Below are positions 26,747 to 35,379 of a DNA stretch of 64,000 nt, piece after piece. The stretch is from contig OMWN01000067.1 of the NCBI GenBank assembly GCA_900314765.1, forward strand, positions 59,599 through 123,598. Reading direction: 5' to 3'. Origin of the DNA: an uncultured Selenomonadales bacterium (GTDB lineage: Bacteria > Bacillota > Negativicutes > Selenomonadales > Selenomonadaceae). A program made the translations under genes and the position numbers. How positions within the stretch are numbered: the first letter of the stretch is position 1; each line of letters opens with the position of its first letter. The notes below the pieces were generated by a model, which saw only the letters and a list, made by a program, of their open reading frames with translations, ran no database searches and had not been told where the DNA came from.

Positions 26747-28009
26747 ATGCAAAAGCCTGATATAGATACGCTTATAAGACAGGCTTCCATGGGCAGACAA
26801 AACATAAACGCCATGAATGCCTCGTCTGCGGCCGTTCAATCGGCTCCGATTGTCAAACTGGTCGACGGAATCATCGATGAAGCCATCGACATGCGTGCGA
26901 GCGATATACACATTGAGCCGCAGACATCATTCATGCGTGTGCGCTTCCGCGTTGATGGCGAGCTAATGAGCTTTCGTGACGAAATTCCTTTGAATATCAA
27001 GGAAATGATGACGGCGCGCATCAAAATCATGGCGAAGCTCGACACAACGGAGCGCAGGAAGCCGCAGGATGGGCGCATCACGTTCAGGCACGATGAAACC
27101 GATGTCGACATAAGGGTATCGACGATGCCAACGATTGATGGCGAGTCAATCGTATTGAGACTGCTAAACGGCTCAAGAAATTTATTAAAGCTCGATGAGC
27201 TCGATTTCTCCGAGACAAACGAAAAAATCTTCAAAGCGTGGTGCCATAAGCCTTATGGTCTCATTCTGAATGTTGGTCCTGTGAATTCGGGTAAGACGAC
27301 GACGCTGTATGCTGCGCTGAGCGAGCTGAACACGCCGGACAAAAATATCGTGACGATTGAGGACCCTGTCGAATACTATTTGCCAGGGGTAAATCAGATA
27401 CAAGTGAATCCAAAAGTCGATTTGACGTTCGCCAACGGCCTACGAGCAGTTTTGCGACAGGACCCAGACGTTTGCATGGTCGGTGAGATACGCGACGAGG
27501 AAACGGCGGAAATCGCGATAAGAGCGGCGATGATAGGACGGCTGATTTTCACGACGCTTCATACGGGCAATGCGGTAGGGTCTATATTCAGACTGCTCGA
27601 TATGGGCATAAAGCCGTATTTACTCTCGGCGGCGCTCTTGGGCGTCATGGCGCAGAGACTCGTGCGCAGGCTATGCCCGTATTGCAAGGAGCAATACGAA
27701 ATATCAAGCAACACGGCGGATGCGCTTTTCATGGGGCGCCATTTTGAGCACGGAATGATGGCCTATAGGGCGGTTGGCTGCGACAAATGCAATCACACGG
27801 GCTACATCGGGCGCATAGCCATTCATGAAATGCTGGAAATATCTGATGATTTGCGAAATGCAATAACGTATGAACATGAGTATGTCAAAATCAGCGACAT
27901 CGCAAAGAAAACAAACATGGTGCCGTTGATTGATGATGGAATAGAAAAGATAAAATGTGGGAAGACAAGCATCGCTGAGGTCAGGAGAGTGCTCTATGGC
28001 GGATATTGA
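26747..28009 (+). CDS. Type IV pilus / type II secretion assembly ATPase (PilB/GspE-like, short form)
   Basis: This 420-residue hexameric-ATPase homologue drives pilin polymerisation. Motifs in order are S-D-I-H-I-E-P (Asp box region), a P-loop G-P-V-N-S-G-K-T at 177-184, E-D-P-V-E-Y, R-Q-D-P-D-V-C-M-V-G-E-I-R-D (Walker B), T-T-L-H-T-G-N, and a zinc-binding C-P-Y-C plus C-D-K-C pair. It lacks the roughly 150-residue N-terminal domain (MshEN/GspE-N) found in full-length PilB. The P-loop has Asn where most PilB proteins have Gly. The end overlaps pilT by 14 bases. Confidence 0.9.
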   Translation: MQKPDIDTLIRQASMGRQNINAMNASSAAVQSAPIVKLVDGIIDEAIDMRASDIHIEPQTSFMRVRFRVDGELMSFRDEIPLNIKEMMTARIKIMAKLDTTERRKPQDGRITFRHDETDVDIRVSTMPTIDGESIVLRLLNGSRNLLKLDELDFSETNEKIFKAWCHKPYGLILNVGPVNSGKTTTLYAALSELNTPDKNIVTIEDPVEYYLPGVNQIQVNPKVDLTFANGLRAVLRQDPDVCMVGEIRDEETAEIAIRAAMIGRLIFTTLHTGNAVGSIFRLLDMGIKPYLLSAALLGVMAQRLVRRLCPYCKEQYEISSNTADALFMGRHFEHGMMAYRAVGCDKCNHTGYIGRIAIHEMLEISDDLRNAITYEHEYVKISDIAKKTNMVPLIDDGIEKIKCGKTSIAEVRRVLYGGY

Positions 28010-29036
28010 CAATCTGTATTGGGAAAAGCTGCTCGACAAAGCGATTGACGAAGGTGTCTCAGATATTCATGTTGCCGCAGGCTGCAGTCCATTTTTCAGA
28101 AAAAATGGGAGGCTCATAAAGCAGTCTGATGAGATACTCGACAATGATATGATAGGCGTGTTGTTCAATATTTTCACTAGCGAGCGAGAGCGAAATCTTT
28201 TCAGTGAGCAAAAAAATATTGACATAGCTCGTGTTTATAAGAAACAACGGTTCAGAATAAATTTTTTTGAGCAAAACAATGGCCTTGCGGCGGCCATGCG
28301 TGTCATTCCCATGAACATACCAACATTTGATGCACTTGGCCTGCCCCCTGCGTTGAAAAATTTGATGGAAAAGGAAAACGGACTGATACTCGTCACGGGC
28401 AGGACTGGAGCCGGCAAGTCGACGACGATAGCCTCGCTTGTAGATCATGTAAACAAGAGCCGTTCACTCAACATCATAACGCTCGAAGACCCCGTTGAAT
28501 ACGTTTATGAGCCTAGCCTCAGCATGATCTGTCAGCGAGAATACGGCAAAAATTTTTTATCGTTTGATGACGCGTTGCGCAGCGCGGTAAGGGAAGACCC
28601 AGATGTTATCGTCGTCGGAGAAATGCGAGACGCCGAGACCGTCGTGACGGCACTCAATGCAGCGGAGACGGGACATCTCGTCTTGGCGACGCTTCACACG
28701 AAGACGGCGGCGGAGTCTGTTCTGCGCATCGAGAGTTTTTTCCCTGCCGTTAAGGCCGAACAGGTACGCGCGCAATTATCCATCGTCATTCAGGCCATCA
28801 TATCACAGCAGCTTTTACCATGCACGAAGGGCGGTCGCGTATGCGCGTCAGAAGTCCTTGTTGCAAATCAGGCCGTGCGCCATCTCATAAAATTAGGCAA
28901 GACACAGCAACTGAATTCAACGATGATGACGGGCGGCGCTATTGGCATGCATACGATGAGTCAATCGATTGAGGCACTTTGGAAAAAACGACTGATTGAT
29001 GACAAGACGGCGGAAAAATATATCGACAAGATATGA
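27996..29036 (+). CDS. pilT: Pilus retraction ATPase PilT
   Basis: PilT depolymerises the pilus and powers twitching or DNA uptake. The 346-residue protein has the PilT features V-S-D-I-H-V-A-A-G, Walker A G-R-T-G-A-G-K-S near 135, E-D-P-V-E-Y, R-E-D-P-D-V-I-V-V-G-E-M-R-D and L-A-T-L-H-T-K. ATG 27996 follows AGGAGAG within the end of the upstream ATPase gene. Having both an extension and a retraction ATPase supports a dynamic type IV pilus or competence pilus rather than type II secretion. Confidence 0.92.
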   Translation: MADIDNLYWEKLLDKAIDEGVSDIHVAAGCSPFFRKNGRLIKQSDEILDNDMIGVLFNIFTSERERNLFSEQKNIDIARVYKKQRFRINFFEQNNGLAAAMRVIPMNIPTFDALGLPPALKNLMEKENGLILVTGRTGAGKSTTIASLVDHVNKSRSLNIITLEDPVEYVYEPSLSMICQREYGKNFLSFDDALRSAVREDPDVIVVGEMRDAETVVTALNAAETGHLVLATLHTKTAAESVLRIESFFPAVKAEQVRAQLSIVIQAIISQQLLPCTKGGRVCASEVLVANQAVRHLIKLGKTQQLNSTMMTGGAIGMHTMSQSIEALWKKRLIDDKTAEKYIDKI

Positions 29037-29052
29037 TGGCGGGAGCTAAAAG

Positions 29053-30264
29053 GTGGCAAAGTACAAATATGAGGCAAAGGACATAAATGGCAGACTCATA
29101 AAAGGCACGGTAGAAGCGGGGAGCGACAAGGAAGCCGCGCGTATCGTTGCGAGCCAAGGGCTCTTTCTCATCAATCTAAAGAAAGAGCATAGTCGTTTTA
29201 ATATAAAAAGCGCGTTTGATGTTTCGATTTTTCATAAACGTGATTTGATGATTTTTTGCAGAGAACTCGCCATCATGCTGAACACAGGCATGAACCTAGC
29301 CGATTGCCTTCAGATATTGCGCAAGCAGGCCAGCGAAAAATGGAAACAGAAAATGATTTCATCCATCAGCACGGAAGTCCAAAATGGTAATCTCCTTTCT
29401 GATGCCATGAAAAAGCAAGGCTCGCTGTTCTCGAAGACGTTCATCGCGTTGGTGCATGCCGGCGAAATCAGCGGCACGCTCGACACCGTGCTCAATAAGC
29501 TTGCCGCGCACGAAGAAAAACGATTTGTCTCGCGAGAAAAGCTTATAACGTTGCTGACGTATCCAGCGATACTGATGTGCATCATGTTTTTCGTCTTGAT
29601 ATTCGTGATAAACTTTCTTCTTCCGATATTCGCGTCGCTTTTCGTTTCGCTGAAAGCCGAGTTGCCACTTCCCACGAAAGTGCTGCTTCAATTTAGTTCA
29701 TTTGTCTCAGATTACTGGTTTCTTTTCATGGCAGCATTTGCGTTTGCCATCATCATTTTCATATATTTGCTAAAGATTGACGCGTATCGCCTCAAATTCG
29801 ATCAGCTTGCGATACGTTTGCCATTGATTGGTCGCTTTCTCATGTATCATGAGCTCATTCAAATCACAGGCACATTGTCACTTCTTTTGACAAGCGGGCT
29901 CATCATGGATCAGGCGATTCTCGTTTTGAGCGATGCGACAAGCAATTCATACATTAAAAAAATTCTGTTGCTCGCGAAAAATGATGTACAACGGGGCGAG
30001 AAATTTTCATCTTCGATGGCACGATGGGGCATCTTTCCAGACTCCATGATGGAGCTCATGATGACAGGCGAGAAAACGGGAGAGCTCGAATTTGTTCTCG
30101 ACAAAATCGCAGAGTTTTCGCAAATAGAAGCCGACAATCTGTCTGAAAGGATGAAATCACTCGTTGAGCCGATGGCGATACTCTTTTTAGGTTGTGTGGC
30201 GGGCTTCATCGTTTTTGCCGTTGCGTTGCCAATCATAGACGCAATCGGCACGTTTTCTGAGTAG
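29053..30264 (+). CDS. pilC: Pilus inner-membrane platform protein PilC/GspF
   Basis: The 403-residue protein has two tandem GspF domains, each preceded by helices, and three strong membrane segments (about 170-195, 220-245 and 375-400). The N-terminal Y-E-A-K-D-x-x-G segment and the F-C-R-E-L-A-I-M-L-N-T-G-M motif are typical. It anchors the ATPase to the assembling pilus. GTG 29053 is preceded by GGCGGGAG. It completes an ATPase-ATPase-platform operon. Confidence 0.92.
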   Translation: MAKYKYEAKDINGRLIKGTVEAGSDKEAARIVASQGLFLINLKKEHSRFNIKSAFDVSIFHKRDLMIFCRELAIMLNTGMNLADCLQILRKQASEKWKQKMISSISTEVQNGNLLSDAMKKQGSLFSKTFIALVHAGEISGTLDTVLNKLAAHEEKRFVSREKLITLLTYPAILMCIMFFVLIFVINFLLPIFASLFVSLKAELPLPTKVLLQFSSFVSDYWFLFMAAFAFAIIIFIYLLKIDAYRLKFDQLAIRLPLIGRFLMYHELIQITGTLSLLLTSGLIMDQAILVLSDATSNSYIKKILLLAKNDVQRGEKFSSSMARWGIFPDSMMELMMTGEKTGELEFVLDKIAEFSQIEADNLSERMKSLVEPMAILFLGCVAGFIVFAVALPIIDAIGTFSE

Positions 30265-30359
30265 CATGAGAAATTTGCGATCGCGCGCCTGCATATATTT
30301 TGATAATCCGACGCGGTAATTTCGAGATGGGGGAAAGACGATTTGACATGTGAGGTAAA

Positions 30360-30992
30360 ATGCTGACATCAAAAGAAATTTACGATAGGTTGATTAGCGG
30401 ATATGGCCCTGTGCAGTGGTGGCCAGGAACGCCTTATGCTATAATGGTCACGGCGGTGCTTGTGCAGAACACGGCGTGGGGTAACGTCGAAAAGACGACA
30501 GCATCATTAGGCGATAGGCTCAATCCCAAATTCATAGACAGCTTGACGGAGGAAGAACTTCAGCCGTTGATTCGTTCATGCGGCTTTTATCGCGCGAAGT
30601 CGCGATACATTAAAGAGCTGACGACATGGTTCAAGGGTTACGGCTACGATGTGCAGCGCGTGCAGCAAAAGCCGCTGTCAGACGTTCGCGGTGAGCTCCT
30701 CGCGCTGCCAGGCATCGGCGCGGAGACAGCCGATGCCATACTGACGTATGCGTTCAGGATGCCGTCATTCGTGATGGATGCGTACACGAGGCGTTTTCTT
30801 GAGCGACTGGGCTACGAATTCAAGACAGATGATGAAAGGCGAGCGTTCTTGACGGGCGGGATAGAGCACAGCGCAGATATGTACGGCTGGTATCATTGGG
30901 GACTATTGGAGCAAGGCAAATCTCATTGCGGCAAAAATCCAAAGTGTGATGGCTGCGTGTTTGGCGACGTATGCAAAATTCATTTAAAATAG
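30360..30992 (+). CDS. Endonuclease III-related DNA glycosylase (MagIII-like)
   Basis: The 210-residue HhH-GPD protein has the helix-hairpin-helix L-P-G-I-G-A-E-T-A-D-A-I, the catalytic Asp in V-M-D-A-Y-T-R-R, and a [4Fe-4S] cysteine set C-x6-C-x2-C-x5-C at the C-terminus. The catalytic Lys of bifunctional endonuclease III is not evident, which places it with the COG2231 group that includes 3-methyladenine glycosylase MagIII of Helicobacter. It probably excises alkylated bases. It interrupts the pilus cluster; TGAGGT lies upstream. Confidence 0.8.
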   Translation: MLTSKEIYDRLISGYGPVQWWPGTPYAIMVTAVLVQNTAWGNVEKTTASLGDRLNPKFIDSLTEEELQPLIRSCGFYRAKSRYIKELTTWFKGYGYDVQRVQQKPLSDVRGELLALPGIGAETADAILTYAFRMPSFVMDAYTRRFLERLGYEFKTDDERRAFLTGGIEHSADMYGWYHWGLLEQGKSHCGKNPKCDGCVFGDVCKIHLK

Positions 30993-31014
30993 TGACTTAA
31001 GTGAAAAATTAGCT

Positions 31015-31054
31015 ATCATCGCAGATTATGAAGAAGGGGATACACTGCGATGAT
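31015..31054 (+). promoter_or_regulatory. Inverted repeat in the leuC leader
   Basis: A perfect 10-base inverted repeat (31015-31024 and 31045-31054) is separated by 20 bases and lies about 50 bases before leuC. No T run follows, and the T-box hallmarks are missing. It may be an operator or an RNA hairpin. Confidence 0.4.
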
Positions 31055-31106
31055 ATTGTGGCCTAAATGAATCGTTCACATAATAATTTAGGAGGCGGTG
31101 TGAATC

Positions 31107-32363
31107 ATGCATGCTATCGAAAAACTTTTGGCAGAGAAATCAGGGCGTGACACTGTGCACGCAGGGGAGATTGTGAATTGCTCCGTTGATTGGGCAGGCA
31201 TCAATGATCTTTATTATCAGACGGTGAAGTCATTCTACGAGATGGGTGGCAAAAGGGTCGCTGCACCAGAAAGGGCGATACTTTTCTTTGACCACTATGC
31301 GCCATGCGCCACAGAAAAGCAGGCTGACAATCACAAGAAGTTCCGCGAATTTGCGCGCGAGCAAGGTATCACTCACCTCATGGACATCAATGAGGGCGTC
31401 TGCCATCAGCTCATGGCAGACTACGGTTTTTTGAAGCCAGGCGAGATAGTCGTCATCACAGACTCACACACGACGACGCATGGCGCGTTCGGCTCATTCG
31501 GCACGGGCGTCGGTGCGACGGACCTCGCCATCATCCTTGCGACAGGAAAACTCTGGTTCAAGGTTCCAGAGGTCATTCGCATCAATCTCGTCGGCACGTT
31601 GCAAAATGGTGTCTATGCGAAGGATGTCATTCTACATATCATCGGAGACCTCAAGGCTGATTATGGCGTATACAAGGCCGTCGAATTCACGGGGCCTGTC
31701 GTGAAGAAGCTTTCCGTTTCAGAGCGCATGGCGATGTGCAACATGACGACGGAGATGGGCGCTAAGACGAGCTACATTCAGCCAGACGACGTGACGCTTG
31801 CGTATTTGAAAGAGAAGAACATCACGGATTACAAGATTTATGAGACGGATGATGATTACGAATACGCTGCTGAGCTCACGTATGACGTCACGGATATTGG
31901 TCCGCAGGTCGCCGCACCTTTCAGTGTTGACAATGTGAGCCCGATAGAAAAATTCAGCGGAAAGCGTATTCAGCAGGCGTACCTCGGCTCGTGCACGGGC
32001 GGGCGTACAAATGATTTTATGATTGCGGCGAAAATCCTCAAAGGAAAGCACATAGCGGATGGCACACGCATGATACTTGTGCCCGCCAGCAAATTTGTCC
32101 TGCGCGAGTGCATCGACAAAGGCTATATTCAGACGCTGATGGATGCGGGTGCAACGCTCACAGCGCCGGGTTGCGCTGCATGTCTTGGCATTCATCAGGG
32201 ACTCCTCGCGGAAGGCGAGGCGTGCATTTCCTCGACTAATCGCAATTTCCCAGGACGAATGGGCAACGTCAAGGCTGAGATATTCCTCGCATCGCCAGCG
32301 ACGGTCGCCGCGTCCGCGCTCAATGGCACGATAACAAATCCTCAGAAGTATTTGGAGGCATGA
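31107..32363 (+). CDS. leuC: 3-isopropylmalate dehydratase large subunit, LeuC type 2
   Basis: The large subunit of the [4Fe-4S] enzyme isomerises 2- and 3-isopropylmalate in leucine synthesis. The 418-residue length and the sequence around the cluster (S-C-T-G-G-R and P-G-C-A-A-C-L-G) place it in the LeuC2/homoaconitase-like branch of anaerobes and archaea. The active-site loop S-S-T-N-R-N-F-P-G-R is intact. A role with a related 2-hydroxyacid cannot be excluded, because leuA and leuB are not present here. ATG 31107 follows GGAGGCGG. leuD follows directly. Confidence 0.9.
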   Translation: MHAIEKLLAEKSGRDTVHAGEIVNCSVDWAGINDLYYQTVKSFYEMGGKRVAAPERAILFFDHYAPCATEKQADNHKKFREFAREQGITHLMDINEGVCHQLMADYGFLKPGEIVVITDSHTTTHGAFGSFGTGVGATDLAIILATGKLWFKVPEVIRINLVGTLQNGVYAKDVILHIIGDLKADYGVYKAVEFTGPVVKKLSVSERMAMCNMTTEMGAKTSYIQPDDVTLAYLKEKNITDYKIYETDDDYEYAAELTYDVTDIGPQVAAPFSVDNVSPIEKFSGKRIQQAYLGSCTGGRTNDFMIAAKILKGKHIADGTRMILVPASKFVLRECIDKGYIQTLMDAGATLTAPGCAACLGIHQGLLAEGEACISSTNRNFPGRMGNVKAEIFLASPATVAASALNGTITNPQKYLEA

Positions 32364-32365
32364 AA

Positions 32366-32872
32366 ATGGATGCAAAGGTAAAAGGAAAAGCATTTACATT
32401 TGGAAACAACATCGATACGGATCAGATTTACCCAGGAAAATATGTCGAGTACACGGAAATAGAGGACATAAAAAAATACGCGATGAGCGGCAGCGCTCAG
32501 CCAGACATCGTGAACAAATTCGCCGCAGGCGACATCATCGTTGCGGGCACGAATTTTGGGTGCGGCTCCTCGCGTGAGCATGCGGCGATCACGCTGAAGG
32601 CGATAGGCGTCGGTGCAATACTGGCGGAATCATTCGCGCGCATATTTTTCCGTAACGCCATCAACCTCGGCATCCCCGCCATCACATGCAAGGGCATACA
32701 TGAGATGATTCATCAAGGCGACGAAGTAGAAATAAATTTTGAGACGGGCGAGATAAAGAATCTGACAACGGGCGCGGCGGCAAAAGCAGAGCCGCTCGGA
32801 GACTACATGATGAACATCCTGCAAAGCGGTGGCGTAAAGCCGATGATAAGAAGGCAACTTGAAAGTAAATAA
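32366..32872 (+). CDS. leuD: 3-isopropylmalate dehydratase small subunit, LeuD type 2
   Basis: The 168-residue swivel-domain subunit has the motifs N-I-D-T-D-Q-I-Y-P-G-K-Y, F-G-C-G-S-S-R-E-H-A and F-F-R-N-A-I-N-L-G. ATG 32366 is chosen because GGAGG ends seven bases upstream; ATG 32360 is too close to that site. With leuC it forms the complete dehydratase. The pair sits between pilC and the pilin gene, which is an unusual place for it. Confidence 0.92.
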   Translation: MDAKVKGKAFTFGNNIDTDQIYPGKYVEYTEIEDIKKYAMSGSAQPDIVNKFAAGDIIVAGTNFGCGSSREHAAITLKAIGVGAILAESFARIFFRNAINLGIPAITCKGIHEMIHQGDEVEINFETGEIKNLTTGAAAKAEPLGDYMMNILQSGGVKPMIRRQLESK

Positions 32873-33002
32873 CATTGAAAGTAAGGCGGAAGCAATTTGT
32901 AAGCAACATTTGAAGCGTTTTGTGGCAGCATGCCTCATCATGAGCGCATTGTTGCCAATTTTTTCAGCATGAAACCTTCACTTTCCTTTTGAGGTGATGA
33001 AA

Positions 33003-33410
33003 ATGCCCAGTCGTTTACATGGGAAATTGTTCAATGAGCGTGGCTTTACGCTTATCGAGCTTTTGATTGTTATCTCCATCATAGGCGTTCTGTCCGTGAT
33101 TGCCATTCCTCGCTTCTCAAATGCAATCGTCTTGGCGAACACGGCAAAGGTGCAGTCGGACTTAAGCGTGATCAATACGTCCATCACGCTTTATCAAGCG
33201 GAAAACGGCTCATATCCTTCGAGCATTAAGACTGATTTAAAGGATTATATTGTTGACATTGACAATTTGAAGCCGCCTAAAGGCGAGTGCCTGCTGCGTG
33301 ATGGCACAAAGATAGATGTGAAGGACAGCGACTATACATTGTCGGGCGATAAGACTCAGGCACTGTGCCAGAGCCACGCAATCAATGAATTTGGCAGAAA
33401 AGACAAATAG
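33003..33410 (+). CDS. Type IV major-pilin-like prepilin
   Basis: The 135-residue prepilin has a short leader ending in Gly before F-T-L-I-E-L-L, which is the prepilin-peptidase cleavage site with the conserved Glu at +5. A hydrophobic helix of about 20 residues follows. The globular part has two Cys residues near the C-terminus that could form the D-loop disulfide. ATG 33003 is placed five bases after GAGGTGA. As the first pilin of the cluster it is a good candidate for the main subunit, although it could be a competence pilin. Confidence 0.85.
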   Translation: MPSRLHGKLFNERGFTLIELLIVISIIGVLSVIAIPRFSNAIVLANTAKVQSDLSVINTSITLYQAENGSYPSSIKTDLKDYIVDIDNLKPPKGECLLRDGTKIDVKDSDYTLSGDKTQALCQSHAINEFGRKDK

Positions 33411-33421
33411 CTCAAATAATT

Positions 33422-34018
33422 ATGTGCTATGTAAAAATATCGCGTCATCTTTTTCACGCGCATTTGAAAGAGTTCATCTTGATATGGCTACTTACTGTGC
33501 TTTTGATTTGTACCAAATATAATGATTACGGTCTGCCAATCATCAGCCTTCAACCAATGAAAGCCATCGCGTTGTCATTTTTCCTTTCGTGGATTGCCAT
33601 TTTCGATTTTCATTACAAGCTCATATACAATAAGCTTTTGCTATTGATGTTCCTTGTGGGCGTCTGCTTTCTGCCTTTTGACGAAATGTCCATTTTCACA
33701 GCTTCGGAAATCGTGACTACAATGTTAGCGGGCGGCGCGATGTTTCTTATGCTCAGCTTATTGTCTCGTGGAGGAATGGGCGGCGGAGATGTGAAATTTG
33801 CTTTTGTATTGGGGCTTTGGCAATATGGCGCGGATTTCATCATCTTGATTTTGTTAGCCTTTTGGATTGGCGGATTTCTCGCCGTATGCCTCTTGTTATC
33901 AAAAAAGAAAGCACTGAAGGACAGCATGCCGTTTGGCCCGTTTCTCTGCATGGGCTCGTTTTTGACCTGCCTTTTCGGAGAAGAGCTGCAATCATTGTAC
34001 TGGAGCTTGTTCGTATGA
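33422..34018 (+). CDS. Prepilin peptidase, A24 domain only
   Basis: This 198-residue membrane protein has about six hydrophobic segments. It carries the two catalytic Asp motifs of the A24 aspartic peptidases: one in F-D-F-H-Y-K-L-I-Y-N and one in G-M-G-G-G-D-V-K-F, followed by F-G-P-F-L. The N-terminal methyltransferase domain with CxxC pairs found in PilD is missing, so it resembles short TadV/CpaA-type peptidases. There is no clear ribosome site before ATG 33422. It overlaps the next pilin gene by four bases. Confidence 0.82.
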   Translation: MCYVKISRHLFHAHLKEFILIWLLTVLLICTKYNDYGLPIISLQPMKAIALSFFLSWIAIFDFHYKLIYNKLLLLMFLVGVCFLPFDEMSIFTASEIVTTMLAGGAMFLMLSLLSRGGMGGGDVKFAFVLGLWQYGADFIILILLAFWIGGFLAVCLLLSKKKALKDSMPFGPFLCMGSFLTCLFGEELQSLYWSLFV

Positions 34019-34476
34019 ATCAAAAAGGATTCACGCTCATAGAGATGATTATTTCCGTTGCGATTCTCGCGACGCTTTCTGCCATCGCGATGCCAAATTT
34101 TGTGCACAACTTTCAAAACATGCGCCTTGATAATGAGGCCTCTGAACTCGCCGTATGCCTTGAACATCTAAGAGAAAAGACAATGCATTATCAAGCGATA
34201 CACAATGATTTCACAGAAGTAGGCGGAGAGGTCGCTCCAAAATTTGAATTCAGAGGCAATCGTTATGTGCTGAGAGAAGGGCTCAATGTAATACATTCAC
34301 ATGAACTGCCGAGCTTCATTCATTGCAGTATGGACAGAAAAAATGTGGTGTTCTATCCCAGTGGCGCGGCGAATCCGACCACGATAACGATGAGTTCAGG
34401 CAATCGTGTTCGATATGTGATTATTGACATCGCGGGACGCGTGAGGGTTTCGGAAAATCCACCAAAGAACTGGTGA
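34015..34476 (+). CDS. Minor pilin / GspH-like pseudopilin
   Basis: The 153-residue protein starts M-N-Q-K-G followed by F-T-L-I-E-M-I, a prepilin cleavage site with Glu at +5, and a hydrophobic helix. The C-terminal part contains the G-x-x-x-R-Y-V-I-I-D-x-x-G-R-V-R pattern of GspH/FimT minor pilins. ATG 34015 overlaps the peptidase gene; longer upstream frames encode no signal. Minor pilins prime pilus assembly. Confidence 0.82.
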   Translation: MNQKGFTLIEMIISVAILATLSAIAMPNFVHNFQNMRLDNEASELAVCLEHLREKTMHYQAIHNDFTEVGGEVAPKFEFRGNRYVLREGLNVIHSHELPSFIHCSMDRKNVVFYPSGAANPTTITMSSGNRVRYVIIDIAGRVRVSENPPKNW

Positions 34477-34482
34477 CGATAA

Positions 34483-34890
34483 ATGCGCTTTATTTCTAAA
34501 AACGTAAATAATGAGTATGGCTTTTTCTTGATTGAAGTGCTGATTGTGTCATTCATCCTCATGGTGGCAGGTTATTCATTTGCTATTTATCACGTGATTG
34601 AAAGAGAACGCATCATGTCAGAGACGTATGTCACGGCATCGTTTCTCGCCCATGAGCAGATTGCATACGCGAAATCACTTTCAAAAGCATCTTTGAAGCA
34701 CAACGCGCATCTTGATTGGCTTGGGGATGGGGCGTCACCGATAAAAATGAACAACCATGAATTTTATATAGAGACGAGCATTGAGCCGCTTGAAAATGAT
34801 TTGCGCATGGTTCGCGTGAATGTGAGCTGGAAAGAGCGCGGGAAGCAAATGGAAAAAGATTATAAGCAAATCGTTGATTGTCATGAATAA
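34483..34890 (+). CDS. Minor pilin (PilV/GspI-like)
   Basis: The 135-residue protein has an N-terminal leader of about 12 residues ending Y-G, then F-F-L-I-E-V-L-I-V, so a prepilin site with Glu at +5. A hydrophobic helix and a short globular part follow. Size and order in the set suggest a PilV- or GspI-type subunit. It overlaps the next gene by eight bases. Confidence 0.75.
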   Translation: MRFISKNVNNEYGFFLIEVLIVSFILMVAGYSFAIYHVIERERIMSETYVTASFLAHEQIAYAKSLSKASLKHNAHLDWLGDGASPIKMNNHEFYIETSIEPLENDLRMVRVNVSWKERGKQMEKDYKQIVDCHE

Positions 34891-35365
34891 ATTCATAAAA
34901 AGCGAACGCGGCGTTTCTCTTTTAGAACTTTTGACGGCTATGCCGATATTGTCCATTCTGATGATTTCATTGACGGTACTGCTTGGCTTTGGCATCAAGT
35001 CGTACCTTTTCGTTTTAAGCGATTGGGAAATGCAAAGAGAAGTGGAATTCACAATGGAATCGATTCAGCATGATTTGATGTACGCCAAAAGCGCGGACAT
35101 CGTATCAGGCCAGCTCATCATCACGAATCAAAGCGCTAAGTCCATTATTCCTGAAACAACGACGTATGAACTGACGAGCGGCAGCAATCCGCATATCACG
35201 AGAAACGCTCAGCCCATGACTGGCGATACAAAATTGAGCAACATCAACATATTGAAATTTATGCTTCGTCGCCACAGCGAAAAGACCATCTTTTACAATA
35301 TTGAAGCGGAAAACGCGCTGACGGGTCATAGATATGAACTCAGATCGGCGACCACATACCCATGA
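34883..35365 (+). CDS. Minor pilin (PilW/GspJ-like)
   Basis: The 160-residue protein begins with a charged leader ending R-G, then V-S-L-L-E-L-L-T, a prepilin site with Glu at +5, and a hydrophobic helix. The body is moderately long and soluble, as in PilW or GspJ. ATG 34883 lies inside the end of the preceding gene and lacks its own clear ribosome site, which points to translational coupling. Confidence 0.75.
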   Translation: MNKFIKSERGVSLLELLTAMPILSILMISLTVLLGFGIKSYLFVLSDWEMQREVEFTMESIQHDLMYAKSADIVSGQLIITNQSAKSIIPETTTYELTSGSNPHITRNAQPMTGDTKLSNINILKFMLRRHSEKTIFYNIEAENALTGHRYELRSATTYP

Positions 35366-35379
35366 TGATGAGGTGTCCT

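Noticed and set aside
30993..31106. T-box riboswitch upstream of leuC.
   Set aside because: There is no T-box sequence, no specifier stem and no terminator/antiterminator pair; only a simple inverted repeat is present.
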